A stretch of 64,000 nt of DNA. Source: Roseibium salinum. GTDB lineage: Bacteria; Pseudomonadota; Alphaproteobacteria; Rhizobiales; Stappiaceae. Shown here one piece after another: positions 34,897 through 43,195 of the stretch. Below the pieces are notes generated by a model, which did not search any database, was not told the DNA's origin, and was given only the letters and a program-made list of their open reading frames with translations. The translations under genes and the position numbers were made by a program. The stretch covers positions 4,094,501-4,158,500 of the forward strand of contig NZ_JAPEVI010000003.1 of the NCBI RefSeq assembly GCF_026240905.1, read 5' to 3'. Numbering within the stretch: the first letter of the stretch is position 1; the number at the start of each line of letters is the position of its first letter.

Positions 34897-35706
34897 ATGA
34901 CCAGACCTGCAGCCGCTGCCGGCGAGATCTTTGAGCCGACCGAATATATCGATGGAGATTTCAATTCCGGAATCCTGTTGTTGTGCGACCATGCGCGCAA
35001 CACGGTGCCGCGGGAATATGGCAATCTCGGCGTTCCGCCGGAGCAGTTCGAGCGTCATATCGGCTACGACATCGGGGCGCGGGCCGTGACGCTTGAACTG
35101 GCAAGGCGGCTCAACGCCCCCGCCTGCCTGACGACCTTTTCCCGTCTTCTGATCGATCCCAACCGGGGAGACGACGATCCCACCCTGATCATGCGCTTGT
35201 CGGACGGGGCGGTTGTCCCCGGCAATGCGAGGGCGGATGCCGGGGAACGGGCCCGCCGCATCGACCTGTTTCACCGGCCTTACCATCAGCTGATCGAGAG
35301 AACCCTGGACGCGATGATCGCCGAGGCGGCCCCGCCGGTGATCTTTTCGATCCACAGCTTCACGCCGGTCTGGCGCGGTGTTCCCCGCCCCTGGCATGTT
35401 ACCGTGTTGTGGGACAGCGACCCCAGAGCCGTGGAGCCGCTGCTGGACGGCCTGCGGACGCAGGAGGGGCTGATTGTCGGCGACAACGAACCCTATGACG
35501 GCGCTCTCAAAAACGACACAATGTACCAGCACGCCACGCAGCGGGGACTGGCCCAGGCTCTTCTGGAACTGCGGCAGGATCTGATCGCGGACGAAGCGGG
35601 CGCGATGGAGTGGGCCGGCCGGCTGGAGCCCGTCTTGAGGAAAATTGCCGGGCTGCCCGGCTGCCGGCAGATCCGGCATTTCAAATCTCGCTGTGGTGGG
35701 GACTGA
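34897..35706 (+). CDS. N-formylglutamate amidohydrolase-family enzyme (second, short form)
   Basis: A 269-residue member of the FGase family, distinct from the one at 28578. Landmarks are LLLCDHARNTVPREYGNLG, HIGYDIGARAVTLELARRL, FSRLLIDPNRGDDDPTLI, IFSIHSFTPVWRG and VGDNEPYDGALKNDTMYQHA. The ATG at 34897 is used; a GTG at 34858 extends it by 13 residues. It is followed 40 bases later by DUF1244 and then gapR, an arrangement that is strongly conserved in Rhizobiales. Confidence 0.88.
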   Translation: MTRPAAAAGEIFEPTEYIDGDFNSGILLLCDHARNTVPREYGNLGVPPEQFERHIGYDIGARAVTLELARRLNAPACLTTFSRLLIDPNRGDDDPTLIMRLSDGAVVPGNARADAGERARRIDLFHRPYHQLIERTLDAMIAEAAPPVIFSIHSFTPVWRGVPRPWHVTVLWDSDPRAVEPLLDGLRTQEGLIVGDNEPYDGALKNDTMYQHATQRGLAQALLELRQDLIADEAGAMEWAGRLEPVLRKIAGLPGCRQIRHFKSRCGGD

Positions 35707-35746
35707 AGGTCCCTCGACGGCCAACGGGAATGAGGAGTTCAACGGG

Positions 35747-36043
35747 ATGGATGAACAGACCAAACTGGAATTGGAAGCTGCGGTGTTCAGGCGCCTGGTC
35801 GAGCATTTGCGCAACCGCACGGACGTTCAGAATATCGACATGATGAACCTGGCGGGTTTCTGCAGGAACTGCCTTTCCAACTGGTATCAGGACGCCGCCG
35901 CCGACAAGGGGCTGGATCTGGAAAAGGCGGAGGCCCGCGAAATCGTCTATGGCATGCCGTATGACGAGTGGAAGTCGAAATACCAGACCGAAGCGTCCGC
36001 GGATCAGGCGACCGCATTCGAGAAAAACAGGCCGCAGCACTAG
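35747..36043 (+). CDS. DUF1244 protein
   Basis: A 98-residue helical protein of unknown function, conserved in proteobacteria. The invariant part is FRRLVEHLRNRTDVQNIDMMNLAGFCRNC followed by LSNWYQDAA, with a CxxC pair, and EAREIVYGMPYDEWKSKYQ. ATG 35747 is preceded by GAGGAG with nine bases of spacing, which decides the start over longer frames. It lies between the FGase and gapR genes. Confidence 0.88.
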   Translation: MDEQTKLELEAAVFRRLVEHLRNRTDVQNIDMMNLAGFCRNCLSNWYQDAAADKGLDLEKAEAREIVYGMPYDEWKSKYQTEASADQATAFEKNRPQH

Positions 36044-36276
36044 TTTACCGACCCTGGCGCAACCAGCGTTTAGAAGAACGCGCAGGATGCTGCGGCACAG
36101 TGGCATCGACCGGCTTTTGAACAGGCGCTGACCAGGCCTTCCGCCAATCCAAAAAGGACTGCTTGACGGCTTGCGGGAAGTCTGGCACGGCACGGTCGGT
36201 TTTTTTGGGGCGGCGGCGGATTCGCATTCGCACGCGCCGCCCGTCAACAGGTCAAGAACAAGGAAAAAGGAGAACT

Positions 36277-36543
36277 ATGTCCATGTCCGATCCGGGTGGA
36301 GTGGCTGCCGATCAGCTGCGGGCTTTCGTCGAACGCATCGAGCGTCTTGAAGAGGAAAAGAAGGTCATCTCGGATGACATCAAGGACGTCTACGCCGAAG
36401 CCAAGGGCAACGGCTACGATGTGAAGATCCTCCGCAAGGTCGTGTCACTGCGCAAGAAGCAGCCGCATGAGCGCGAGGAAGAAGAAGCCGTGCTGGATCT
36501 CTACCTTCATGCGCTCGGCATGGCAGGCCCCTCCGAAGGCTGA
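36277..36543 (+). CDS. gapR: GapR nucleoid-associated protein (DUF2312/UPF0335)
   Basis: An 88-residue coiled-coil DNA-binding protein. GapR in Caulobacter clamps overtwisted DNA ahead of replication and transcription and stimulates topoisomerases. The sequence shows the family pattern [42 protein letters not shown] cut by charged heptads, followed by [20 protein letters not shown] 36277 is preceded by AAAGGAGAA. It ends before a strong bidirectional terminator. Confidence 0.92.
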   Translation: MSMSDPGGVAADQLRAFVERIERLEEEKKVISDDIKDVYAEAKGNGYDVKILRKVVSLRKKQPHEREEEEAVLDLYLHALGMAGPSEG

Positions 36544-36563
36544 TCGCCAGGCATTTCCGTCAC

Positions 36564-36597
36564 GAAAAAGAGCGGCCAAACGGCCGCTCTTTTTTTG
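36564..36597. terminator. Bidirectional terminator between gapR and the DUF882 gene
   Basis: AAAAAGAGCGGCC / GGCCGCTCTTTTT is a perfect 13-bp inverted repeat with an AAAC loop. The run of T on the right and A on the left allow it to act in both directions. Confidence 0.9.
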
Positions 36598-36622
36598 TTC
36601 TCTTTTTCACCTGCTTCGGGTG

Positions 36623-37336
36623 CTAGCGGGCGAACCGCACGGGCAGAATCACGACTGCCGGGCCATCGAACTTGTCGGTTCGCAAATTGCCGTAGGGGGA
36701 CCGTTCGAAACTTGCCGCAACGAACCGGTTTCCGGGCATCATCACGTTGTTCAACTGGCGCTGATTGGGATGGCTCAGCCAGGCAAAGGCCTGATGGCGG
36801 GTGGTGCCCGCGCCGGACAACAGGGCAGGGGCCGACTTGTCCGGCAAGCTGGCGAAACCGGCAAGCGGATCGACGATCTCGTCCCGCGGAATGCGTCCGG
36901 AAACGGAGGCTTGCGTGGCGCTGTTCGTTACCGGGCCTACGGCGGCGCGGCGATCGGCTTCATCCTTGGTCTGCGTCATGGTGGCCGACGGGACCAGGGA
37001 ACGGCTCAGGCTCTGCGGTGCCGGGCCCGCGGACGCATAGGCCAGCGTTGTCTCAGGACGCGGTTCGGGCGCAGGGGCCGATCCAGTGGCGGCCGCAATC
37101 GCCGCCACCGGATCATCCGTCGGGGCTGCATCCGGAGCGGGACCGGAATCCGTGAGCCCAAGATTGGCAGCGGCCTCTTTCGCCGCATCGCTCAGGCCTC
37201 GGTTGGGCTTTTGAAGCGGAGCGCGGGCAACCTGGAAGCGCGCGTCGATCGTCTGGTTCGTGGGAGCGGGCTGTCCTGAATCAAGTGCTGCGCGCTGACT
37301 GTCCAGCGTGTTCGGGGCCGGCGCCGCGCTGGCCAC
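36623..37336 (-). pseudogene. C-terminal part of the DUF882 protein, separated by a frameshift
   Basis: This frame reads SAAPAPNTLDSQRAALDSG... to NVMMPGNRFVAASFERSP and ends ...VVILPVRFAR. It continues the protein encoded by 37192-38391: adding one C to the five-base C run opposite 37343-37347 joins the frames exactly (APPSVVASAAPAP). It has no ribosome site of its own, so it is not a separate gene. Either one base was lost in the organism or the assembly has an error in this run. Confidence 0.75.
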
Positions 37337-38391
37337 GACCGAGGGGGTGCCGGAACGTCGGCTTCCGGTTTGAGGACCGGAGCAGCGCTTGCAACGGCGA
37401 TCGGCTCGTTCGGGACCGGGGCCTCTTCAGGCGTGGTTTCGAGGACTTTGGGCAGCGGTACCGGCGGGTTCTCGATGACCGGCGATGCTTCCGCCGCCAC
37501 AGGCGCAGGCGGTTTGTTGCCGACCGCGCCGGGCCGTGCGGCCTGTTCGCCGCGATCCCGGCCGCCGCCAAACAGGCTGGCGAACAGATTGCCGCCGCCG
37601 GATGGTTTTTCGCTGCTGTCGGCGGATACCGGAATCGGCTTGCCGGGGTTCGTAAGGCTCTGATTGCGCGTGTTGGGCTGGCTCGAGGCGACGATTGTCG
37701 GCTTGCTCCTCTTTCCGGATTTTTCCTCCGCAAGGGCAATCTTGTAACCGCTGAGCGGCTTGCCGTCCGAGGGAATGTGCAGGGTCTTGCCATCCGGGAA
37801 GACCTTGGCAAGCTGCGACCGGCTCATGCGCGGCCAATGGCGCACGGTGCCGGTGTCCATATGCACGAACGGCGAACCGGATGTCGGGTAATAGCCGACG
37901 CCGCCGATCTCCTTGCGCAATCCCGTTGCCCGCAGTTTGGACAGGTCGACGCCGGGGATGTAGAAATCCATCGCCCTGCCGAGTGTGTGCTGGCTGTTCT
38001 TGGCAACCCCGGAGGAGCGCTTGCGCAACATGTTGTTGGTGGCCGGTGACCGGTAACTGGAGACGACGTAGATGGAATCCCGGGCGCCCACCTGCTGATA
38101 GACTTCCCAGACCAGATCCAGAAGTTCCGGATCCATCTTGGTTATCTCGTTGCGCCGCCAGTCGCGCAGAAAGCGGTTGGCCTCGCGCAGACCGTCGGGC
38201 AGGTAGCGGCCGTTTTTCTTGAACGTGATCGATACACGCTCTTTGGTATGGGTGTTGTACAGCTTGAGCGTGCGTGTTTCAGCACGTGCGGCAGCCGTAA
38301 GGCAGACGGAAATCACTGTGAGCGCGCCGAGGGTTTTCGCCACACGCTTCAGCCAGCCGACGGCGTCGAAATCAATCAACAGGTTACGCAA
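37192..38391 (-). CDS. DUF882 (M15-like peptidase) exported protein, N-terminal part, frameshifted
   Basis: A peptidoglycan-related protein with an N-terminal signal/anchor and the DUF882 zinc-peptidase-like domain: YVVSSYRSPATNNMLR, NSQHTLGRAMDFYIPGVDL (His and Asp ligands) and GGVGYYPTSGSPFVHMDTGTVRHWP (His ligand). The second half is a long Pro/Ala-rich tail. The last 55 residues of this frame (from APPRSWPARRR) are out-of-frame sequence, because the true tail lies in the frame at 36623-37336. The full-length protein would be about 590 residues. Confidence 0.8.
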   Translation of the reverse strand: MRNLLIDFDAVGWLKRVAKTLGALTVISVCLTAAARAETRTLKLYNTHTKERVSITFKKNGRYLPDGLREANRFLRDWRRNEITKMDPELLDLVWEVYQQVGARDSIYVVSSYRSPATNNMLRKRSSGVAKNSQHTLGRAMDFYIPGVDLSKLRATGLRKEIGGVGYYPTSGSPFVHMDTGTVRHWPRMSRSQLAKVFPDGKTLHIPSDGKPLSGYKIALAEEKSGKRSKPTIVASSQPNTRNQSLTNPGKPIPVSADSSEKPSGGGNLFASLFGGGRDRGEQAARPGAVGNKPPAPVAAEASPVIENPPVPLPKVLETTPEEAPVPNEPIAVASAAPVLKPEADVPAPPRSWPARRRPRTRWTVSAQHLIQDSPLPRTRRSTRASRLPALRFKSPTEA

Positions 38392-38453
38392 AATCTATCT
38401 CGCCGTTTGTGATGGCTTCACCCATCCCGTGTCCCCCAGCGGGAGAATTACGA

Positions 38454-38471
38454 TTAACCGCTGCAGGTTAA
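38454..38471. promoter_or_regulatory. Palindromic operator-like site upstream of the DUF882 gene
   Basis: TTAACC-GCTGCA-GGTTAA is a perfect 6+6 inverted repeat 63 bases before the DUF882 start on the minus strand. It could bind a dimeric regulator. It does not have the seven-base spacing between TTAA boxes needed for CtrA. Confidence 0.35.
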
Positions 38472-38626
38472 GAAGTTTTTACCTTAATTCCACTTGCGTG
38501 ATAATCGTGGCGAATATGCAACGGCGCAAGTGGAAATGCAGTAGAAGTCCCCAAGTGAGCTGATTAGCCGCAGAATGCGTCAAAAAATCGTCCTATTGCC
38601 AGATCCTGGGAGCAAATTGCCGTATT

Positions 38627-40165
38627 TCACGCGGCATTGTCCCTGCCTGCCTCCTCAAGGCCGTATTCCTTGAGCTTGCGGTAGAGCGTGGAGCGGCCGA
38701 TGCCGAGCCGTTTTGCGACTTCCGTCATGCGGCCCGAATAGTGGTTGATCGCGGCGCGGATCAGTTCCTCCTCGACGTCGGTCAACTTGCGGACGTGGCC
38801 CTCCGGATCGAGGTTGCGCATGAAACCGAACGGCGCCGACTGTTCGAAGCCGGCCTGGGGAGCCGCTTGAGCCTCCTGAGGCCGCGCCGCGGTCTGAACC
38901 GGCTGGCCCCGAGCCGTGTTCTCAGGCGCGGGGGAAGGTGCCGGGCCGGCAGCCGGTATCGACGTGTGTTCGGTGGCGGCCGCGATCTGCGGGAAATCGT
39001 TGACGGTCAGCTGTGCGCCGTCGCACAGGACCACTGCCCGGAAGACCGCATTTTCCAGCTGCCGGATATTGCCCGGCCAATTGTATTCCTGAAGCATCGC
39101 GATCGTGTCGGGCGTCACGCCGGCGACCTGGGGCTTGCCTTCCTCGGCCGCGAACCTTGCCAGAAAGTGGCGCGTCAGGGCCGGGATGTCCTCCCGGCGG
39201 TCCCGCAGGGGCGGAATCCAGATCGGGAACACGTTCAGCCGGTAATAGAGGTCTTCGCGGAAGACGCCTTCCTTCACCTGGTCGATCAGGCGGCGGTTGG
39301 TTGCCGAGATCAGCCGGAAATCCACCTTGACCGGGCGCCTTGCGCCGATCGGGTCGATCTCGCTCTCCTGGATCGCCCGCAGCAGCTTGACCTGCACGTC
39401 CTGCGGCAGTTCGCCGACCTCGTCGAGAAAAAGCGTGCCGCCGTGGGCTTCCTGGAATTTGCCGACATGCTTGTCGACGGCTCCGGTAAACGCACCCTTC
39501 TCGTGGCCGAAAAGGATCGATTCGACGAGGTTTTCGGGAATGGCGCCGCAATTGACGGTGACCAGCGGCTTGGACTTGCGATCGCTCGAACCCTGAATGG
39601 CGCTGGCGATCATTTCCTTGCCGACACCGCTTTCCCCTTCGATCAGGATCGGAATGTTGGAAGCGGCCGCCCGCTTGCCCAGATTGATCACACGCTCCAT
39701 CGCGGCCGAATGGGTGATGATGTCATCGAACGTCAGCGTGCCGGACGCCTGTTTGCGGAACCGCGTGATCTCGCCCTCCAGTGCGGAGGTCTTCAGCAGG
39801 TTGCGGATGGAGACATTCAACCGCTCCGGGGCGACCGGCTTGACCACGAAGTCCTGCGCGCCGGCGTTCATCACGTTGACGACGGTGTCGATGCCGCCGT
39901 GAGCGGTCTGGACGATGACCGGCGTTGCGATCTTGTCGCCGCGCAGCCGCTGCAGCACGCCAAGTCCGTCCAGTTCCGGCATGACCATGTCGAGGATGAT
40001 CAGGTCGATTTCGCTGGCTTCCGGGCCGGTCATCACCCGGACGGCTTCGGCGCCATTCTCCGCGGTCTTGGACCGGTAGCCGAATTTCTTGACGGCCTCC
40101 TGGAGGAGGCGGCGCTGGATCGGGTCGTCGTCTACAATGAGAATTTTGCCGCTGAGTGCTTGCAT
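38627..40165 (-). CDS. Sigma-54-dependent NtrC-family response regulator
   Basis: A 512-residue transcription activator. The receiver domain (1-120) contains IVDDDP and the phospho-Asp in LIILDMVMPE. The AAA+ domain has Walker A GESGVGKE, the sigma-54-contacting GAFTGA motif, GGTLFLDEVGELP and a Fis-type helix-turn-helix at the end (MTEVAKRLGIGRSTLYRKLKEYGL). A Pro/Ala/Gln-rich linker lies before the HTH. The start ATG 40165 (MQALSGK) has an AGCAGG site and gives a standard receiver N-terminus. No kinase gene is adjacent, so its target is unknown. Confidence 0.9.
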   Translation of the reverse strand: MQALSGKILIVDDDPIQRRLLQEAVKKFGYRSKTAENGAEAVRVMTGPEASEIDLIILDMVMPELDGLGVLQRLRGDKIATPVIVQTAHGGIDTVVNVMNAGAQDFVVKPVAPERLNVSIRNLLKTSALEGEITRFRKQASGTLTFDDIITHSAAMERVINLGKRAAASNIPILIEGESGVGKEMIASAIQGSSDRKSKPLVTVNCGAIPENLVESILFGHEKGAFTGAVDKHVGKFQEAHGGTLFLDEVGELPQDVQVKLLRAIQESEIDPIGARRPVKVDFRLISATNRRLIDQVKEGVFREDLYYRLNVFPIWIPPLRDRREDIPALTRHFLARFAAEEGKPQVAGVTPDTIAMLQEYNWPGNIRQLENAVFRAVVLCDGAQLTVNDFPQIAAATEHTSIPAAGPAPSPAPENTARGQPVQTAARPQEAQAAPQAGFEQSAPFGFMRNLDPEGHVRKLTDVEEELIRAAINHYSGRMTEVAKRLGIGRSTLYRKLKEYGLEEAGRDNAA

Positions 40166-40354
40166 TGCCTGCTTCGATCGGTTCGCGATTGTCTCGTTTC
40201 GAACCATTCTGGTCGCAATTGGGTAAACAAATCGTCCAAGCCGAACCAAAAAAGTTTTGCTTTTGCAATTGCGAGGCGTGGTATGCCCGGCCTACTAATT
40301 CGTGACACGAAATACCGGCGCCCTTTTCCGGGCACCCGTTCACCGGAGTGAAAA

Positions 40355-42184
40355 ATGCCGATGATGCCGCACCCTGTTTTCGCGCCTCATTCGTCCGCGT
40401 CCGCCGAGCTTGGTGATTTGCCGGAATGGGACCTGACGGATCTTTATCCGGCTGTGAATGCGCCGGAAGTGGCTGCCGACCTGAAGGAGAGCCTGGAGCG
40501 GTCGAAAACCTTCGAAGCCTCCTACAAGGGCCGTCTGGGCGAGCTTGCAAAGGACAATGTGCCGGCCCTGGTGACGGCCATCCGCGCCTATGAGGATCTG
40601 GAAGACCTCATGGGCCGCCTGATCTCCTTTGCCGGGCTGCTCTATTCGGAAAACACCATCGATCCGGCGGCGCAGAAGTTTTACGGCGACGTGCAGGAGC
40701 AGATCACGACCGCCAGCTCGCATCTGCTGTTCTTCACGTTGGAACTCAACAAGATCGACGACGCCGTGATGGACGCGGCCCTGGAGGACGTCCAACTTGC
40801 GCATTACCGACCGTGGATCGAAGACCTGCGCAAAGGCAAGCCCTATCAGCTGGAAGACCGGGTCGAGCAGCTGTTTCATGAAAAATCGGTCACCGGGCCG
40901 AGCGCCTGGAACCGGCTCTTCGATGAAACCATGGCTTCACTGAAGTTCGAGATGGACGGCGAGGAACTTTCCATCGAGCAGACGCTCAATCTGCTGGTGG
41001 ATCCGTCGCCGGAAAAGCGGCGTCTTGCCTCGGAGGCCCTGACGAAAACCTTCAAGGCCAACCTGAGGACCTTTACCCTCATCACCAACACCCTGGCGAA
41101 GGACAAGGAGATCTCCGACCGCTGGCGCAGTTTTGCCGACATCGCCGACAGCCGGCATCTGGCAAACCGGGTGGAGCGCGAAGTGGTCGACGCGATGGTG
41201 ACGGCGGTGCGGGACGCTTATCCGCGCCTGTCGCACCGCTATTACAAGCTGAAGGCCAAGTGGCTGGGCATGGACCAGCTCAACACCTGGGACCGGAACG
41301 CACCGCTTCCCGATGCCGACACACGGGTGATCCCCTGGGATGAGGCGAAGAACACGGTTCTGTCGGCCTATGGCAGCTTTTCGCCCGACATGGCCGAGAT
41401 TGCGGGACGGTTCTTCGACAAGGGCTGGATCCATGCGCCGGCCCGCTCGGGCAAGGCGCCGGGCGCCTTCGCCCATCCGACGGTTCCGAGCGCGCATCCC
41501 TATGTCCTGGTCAATTACCAGGGCAAGATCCGCGATGTGATGACCCTGGCCCATGAACTGGGCCATGGCGTGCATCAGGTGCTTGCCGGCCCGAATGGGC
41601 CGCTGATGGCGCCGACGCCGCTGACCCTGGCGGAAACCGCAAGCGTCTTCGGCGAAATGCTGACGTTCAAATCGCTGCTGGAAAAGGCCGCCGATCCGCG
41701 GACCCGCAAGATCATGCTGGCCGCCAAGGCCGAGGACATGATCAACACGGTGGTCCGGCAGATTGCCTTCTACACGTTTGAGCGCAAGGTCCATACGGAG
41801 CGGCGCAACGGTGAACTGACGTCCGACAAGATCGGCGAGCTGTGGCTGTCCGTCCAGGCCGAGAGCCTTGGCCCGGCAATCAGGCTGAGCGAAGGCTACG
41901 AGACCTTCTGGACCTACATTCCGCATTTCGTTCATTCGCCGTTCTACGTCTACGCCTATGCCTTCGGCGATTGCCTGGTCAACTCGCTGTACGCCGTCTA
42001 TGAGGAGGCGGAAACGGGCTTTCAGGAGAAGTATTTCGATCTTCTGAAGGCGGGCGGCACAAAGCACCATTCGGAATTGCTCGCACCCTTCGGTCTGGAC
42101 GCCTCCGACCCGGATTTCTGGAAGAAGGGTCTTTCGGTGATCGAGCGGATCATCGACGAGCTTGAAGAGCTCGACCGGGCGTGA
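40355..42184 (+). CDS. Oligoendopeptidase, M3 family (PepF-like)
   Basis: A 609-residue cytoplasmic zinc metallopeptidase that cleaves oligopeptides. The zinc motif is HELGHGVH beginning at H400, with the third ligand in the following LAETASVFGEML region. The N-terminal helical domain begins LPEWDLTDLYP, typical of PepF. Length is normal. It is followed 18 bases later by a DUF3445 gene on the same strand. Confidence 0.93.
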   Translation: MPMMPHPVFAPHSSASAELGDLPEWDLTDLYPAVNAPEVAADLKESLERSKTFEASYKGRLGELAKDNVPALVTAIRAYEDLEDLMGRLISFAGLLYSENTIDPAAQKFYGDVQEQITTASSHLLFFTLELNKIDDAVMDAALEDVQLAHYRPWIEDLRKGKPYQLEDRVEQLFHEKSVTGPSAWNRLFDETMASLKFEMDGEELSIEQTLNLLVDPSPEKRRLASEALTKTFKANLRTFTLITNTLAKDKEISDRWRSFADIADSRHLANRVEREVVDAMVTAVRDAYPRLSHRYYKLKAKWLGMDQLNTWDRNAPLPDADTRVIPWDEAKNTVLSAYGSFSPDMAEIAGRFFDKGWIHAPARSGKAPGAFAHPTVPSAHPYVLVNYQGKIRDVMTLAHELGHGVHQVLAGPNGPLMAPTPLTLAETASVFGEMLTFKSLLEKAADPRTRKIMLAAKAEDMINTVVRQIAFYTFERKVHTERRNGELTSDKIGELWLSVQAESLGPAIRLSEGYETFWTYIPHFVHSPFYVYAYAFGDCLVNSLYAVYEEAETGFQEKYFDLLKAGGTKHHSELLAPFGLDASDPDFWKKGLSVIERIIDELEELDRA

Positions 42185-42202
42185 GGACGCAAAGCGCTGC
42201 GC

Positions 42203-43102
42203 ATGAAGCCAGGATCGTCGCCACCTTTTCAGCACACGCCCTATGACGGTTCGAGCCAGCCCTTCACGGTCGGCCTGAAGCCGGTCGGCGAGGAGGCCTG
42301 GCTTGAGCCGGACCCGTTCCTCGGCGCCCACCTGGCGGAAAAGGAGCGGCTGTTTCAGGAAAAGCGGGAAGATGTCTTCCGGGCGGAGGCGGACACCGAC
42401 GCCGCGCAGGAAGAGGTGTTGAGGCTCATTGCGGACCATCTGAGGTGCCATCACGGCACGACACATCGGCCCGCGGACGGCGGCTTTCACATACCGTCGG
42501 CCGGGCGGCGGGTTTCGCTGGACGGCAGGCCGGCCCTTCTCACCGCTTCGCGGCTGGTGCAGGAGGACCTGGTTGTCATGCGGGCGGGGCCCGACGGCTA
42601 CCGGCTGGTGGCGGCCTCCCTGTGCTTTCCCTCTTCCTGGTCTCTGGCGGAGAAGTTCGGCCGGTCGATGACCGGCATTCATGACAACGTTCCCGGCTTC
42701 AACGGCACGCGCATGGGCCAGACGGTCGCGCGCCTGTTCGAAAACCTGAAAGCCGGGCAGCTTGTCGGTCGGTTCAACTGGTCGCTTTATCCCGATGGCG
42801 AGCTGCATCATCCGCGCCCCAAGCGGATCCGCGAGGATCTTTCCGAGAGCGCGCTGGCCCGGCTGTTCCTGCGCGTGGAGCGGCAGACCCTGCGCCGCCT
42901 TCCCGGCAGCGGCGACATCCTGTTCACCATCAAGATACACCACGACCCGCTGGCCGCGCTGCAGGACCACGAGGAGCGTGCGGCGCTGGCGGCCGGACTG
43001 CGGCGACAGCTGCTGGACCTGGATGCCGACCAACTGGCCTACAAGGGCCTGACCGGCACGCGCGATGCCTTGGCGGAGGCCCTTGAGCGGCGTTTCGGGT
43101 AG
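42203..43102 (+). CDS. DUF3445 protein, heme-dependent oxidative N-demethylase-like
   Basis: The 299-residue protein belongs to the DUF3445/HODM family, whose characterised relatives are heme-dependent dimethylamine oxidative demethylase subunits. Visible parts include VGLKPVGEEAWLEPDP, LIADHLRCHHGTTHRPAD, LVQEDLVVMRAG, RLVAASLCFPSSWSLAEKFGRSM and IHDNVPGF, RFNWSLYPDGELHHPRP. Its neighbours are not amine-metabolism genes, so the substrate here is open. It is probably co-transcribed with the pepF-like gene upstream. Confidence 0.8.
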   Translation: MKPGSSPPFQHTPYDGSSQPFTVGLKPVGEEAWLEPDPFLGAHLAEKERLFQEKREDVFRAEADTDAAQEEVLRLIADHLRCHHGTTHRPADGGFHIPSAGRRVSLDGRPALLTASRLVQEDLVVMRAGPDGYRLVAASLCFPSSWSLAEKFGRSMTGIHDNVPGFNGTRMGQTVARLFENLKAGQLVGRFNWSLYPDGELHHPRPKRIREDLSESALARLFLRVERQTLRRLPGSGDILFTIKIHHDPLAALQDHEERAALAAGLRRQLLDLDADQLAYKGLTGTRDALAEALERRFG

Positions 43103-43195
43103 ATCCTTACGCGCAATACTGCTGTTTGAGCTGGATATTCCTGCCGGCGTTCATATGTAGACAAGAGCCTGAAATCCTGGGGAGCAGACTGCCAC

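Noticed and set aside
38454..38490. CtrA binding site (TTAA-N7-TTAA)
   Set aside because: TTAA boxes are present but with 10-base and 12-base spacing, which does not fit CtrA.
38741..40351. 536-codon plus-strand frame opposite the NtrC-family regulator
   Set aside because: The regulator has complete receiver, AAA+ and HTH domains; the reverse frame is a shadow.
40937..43033. Long minus-strand frame opposite pepF and the DUF3445 gene
   Set aside because: The plus-strand genes have clear motifs (HExxH and others); the reverse frame is a shadow.
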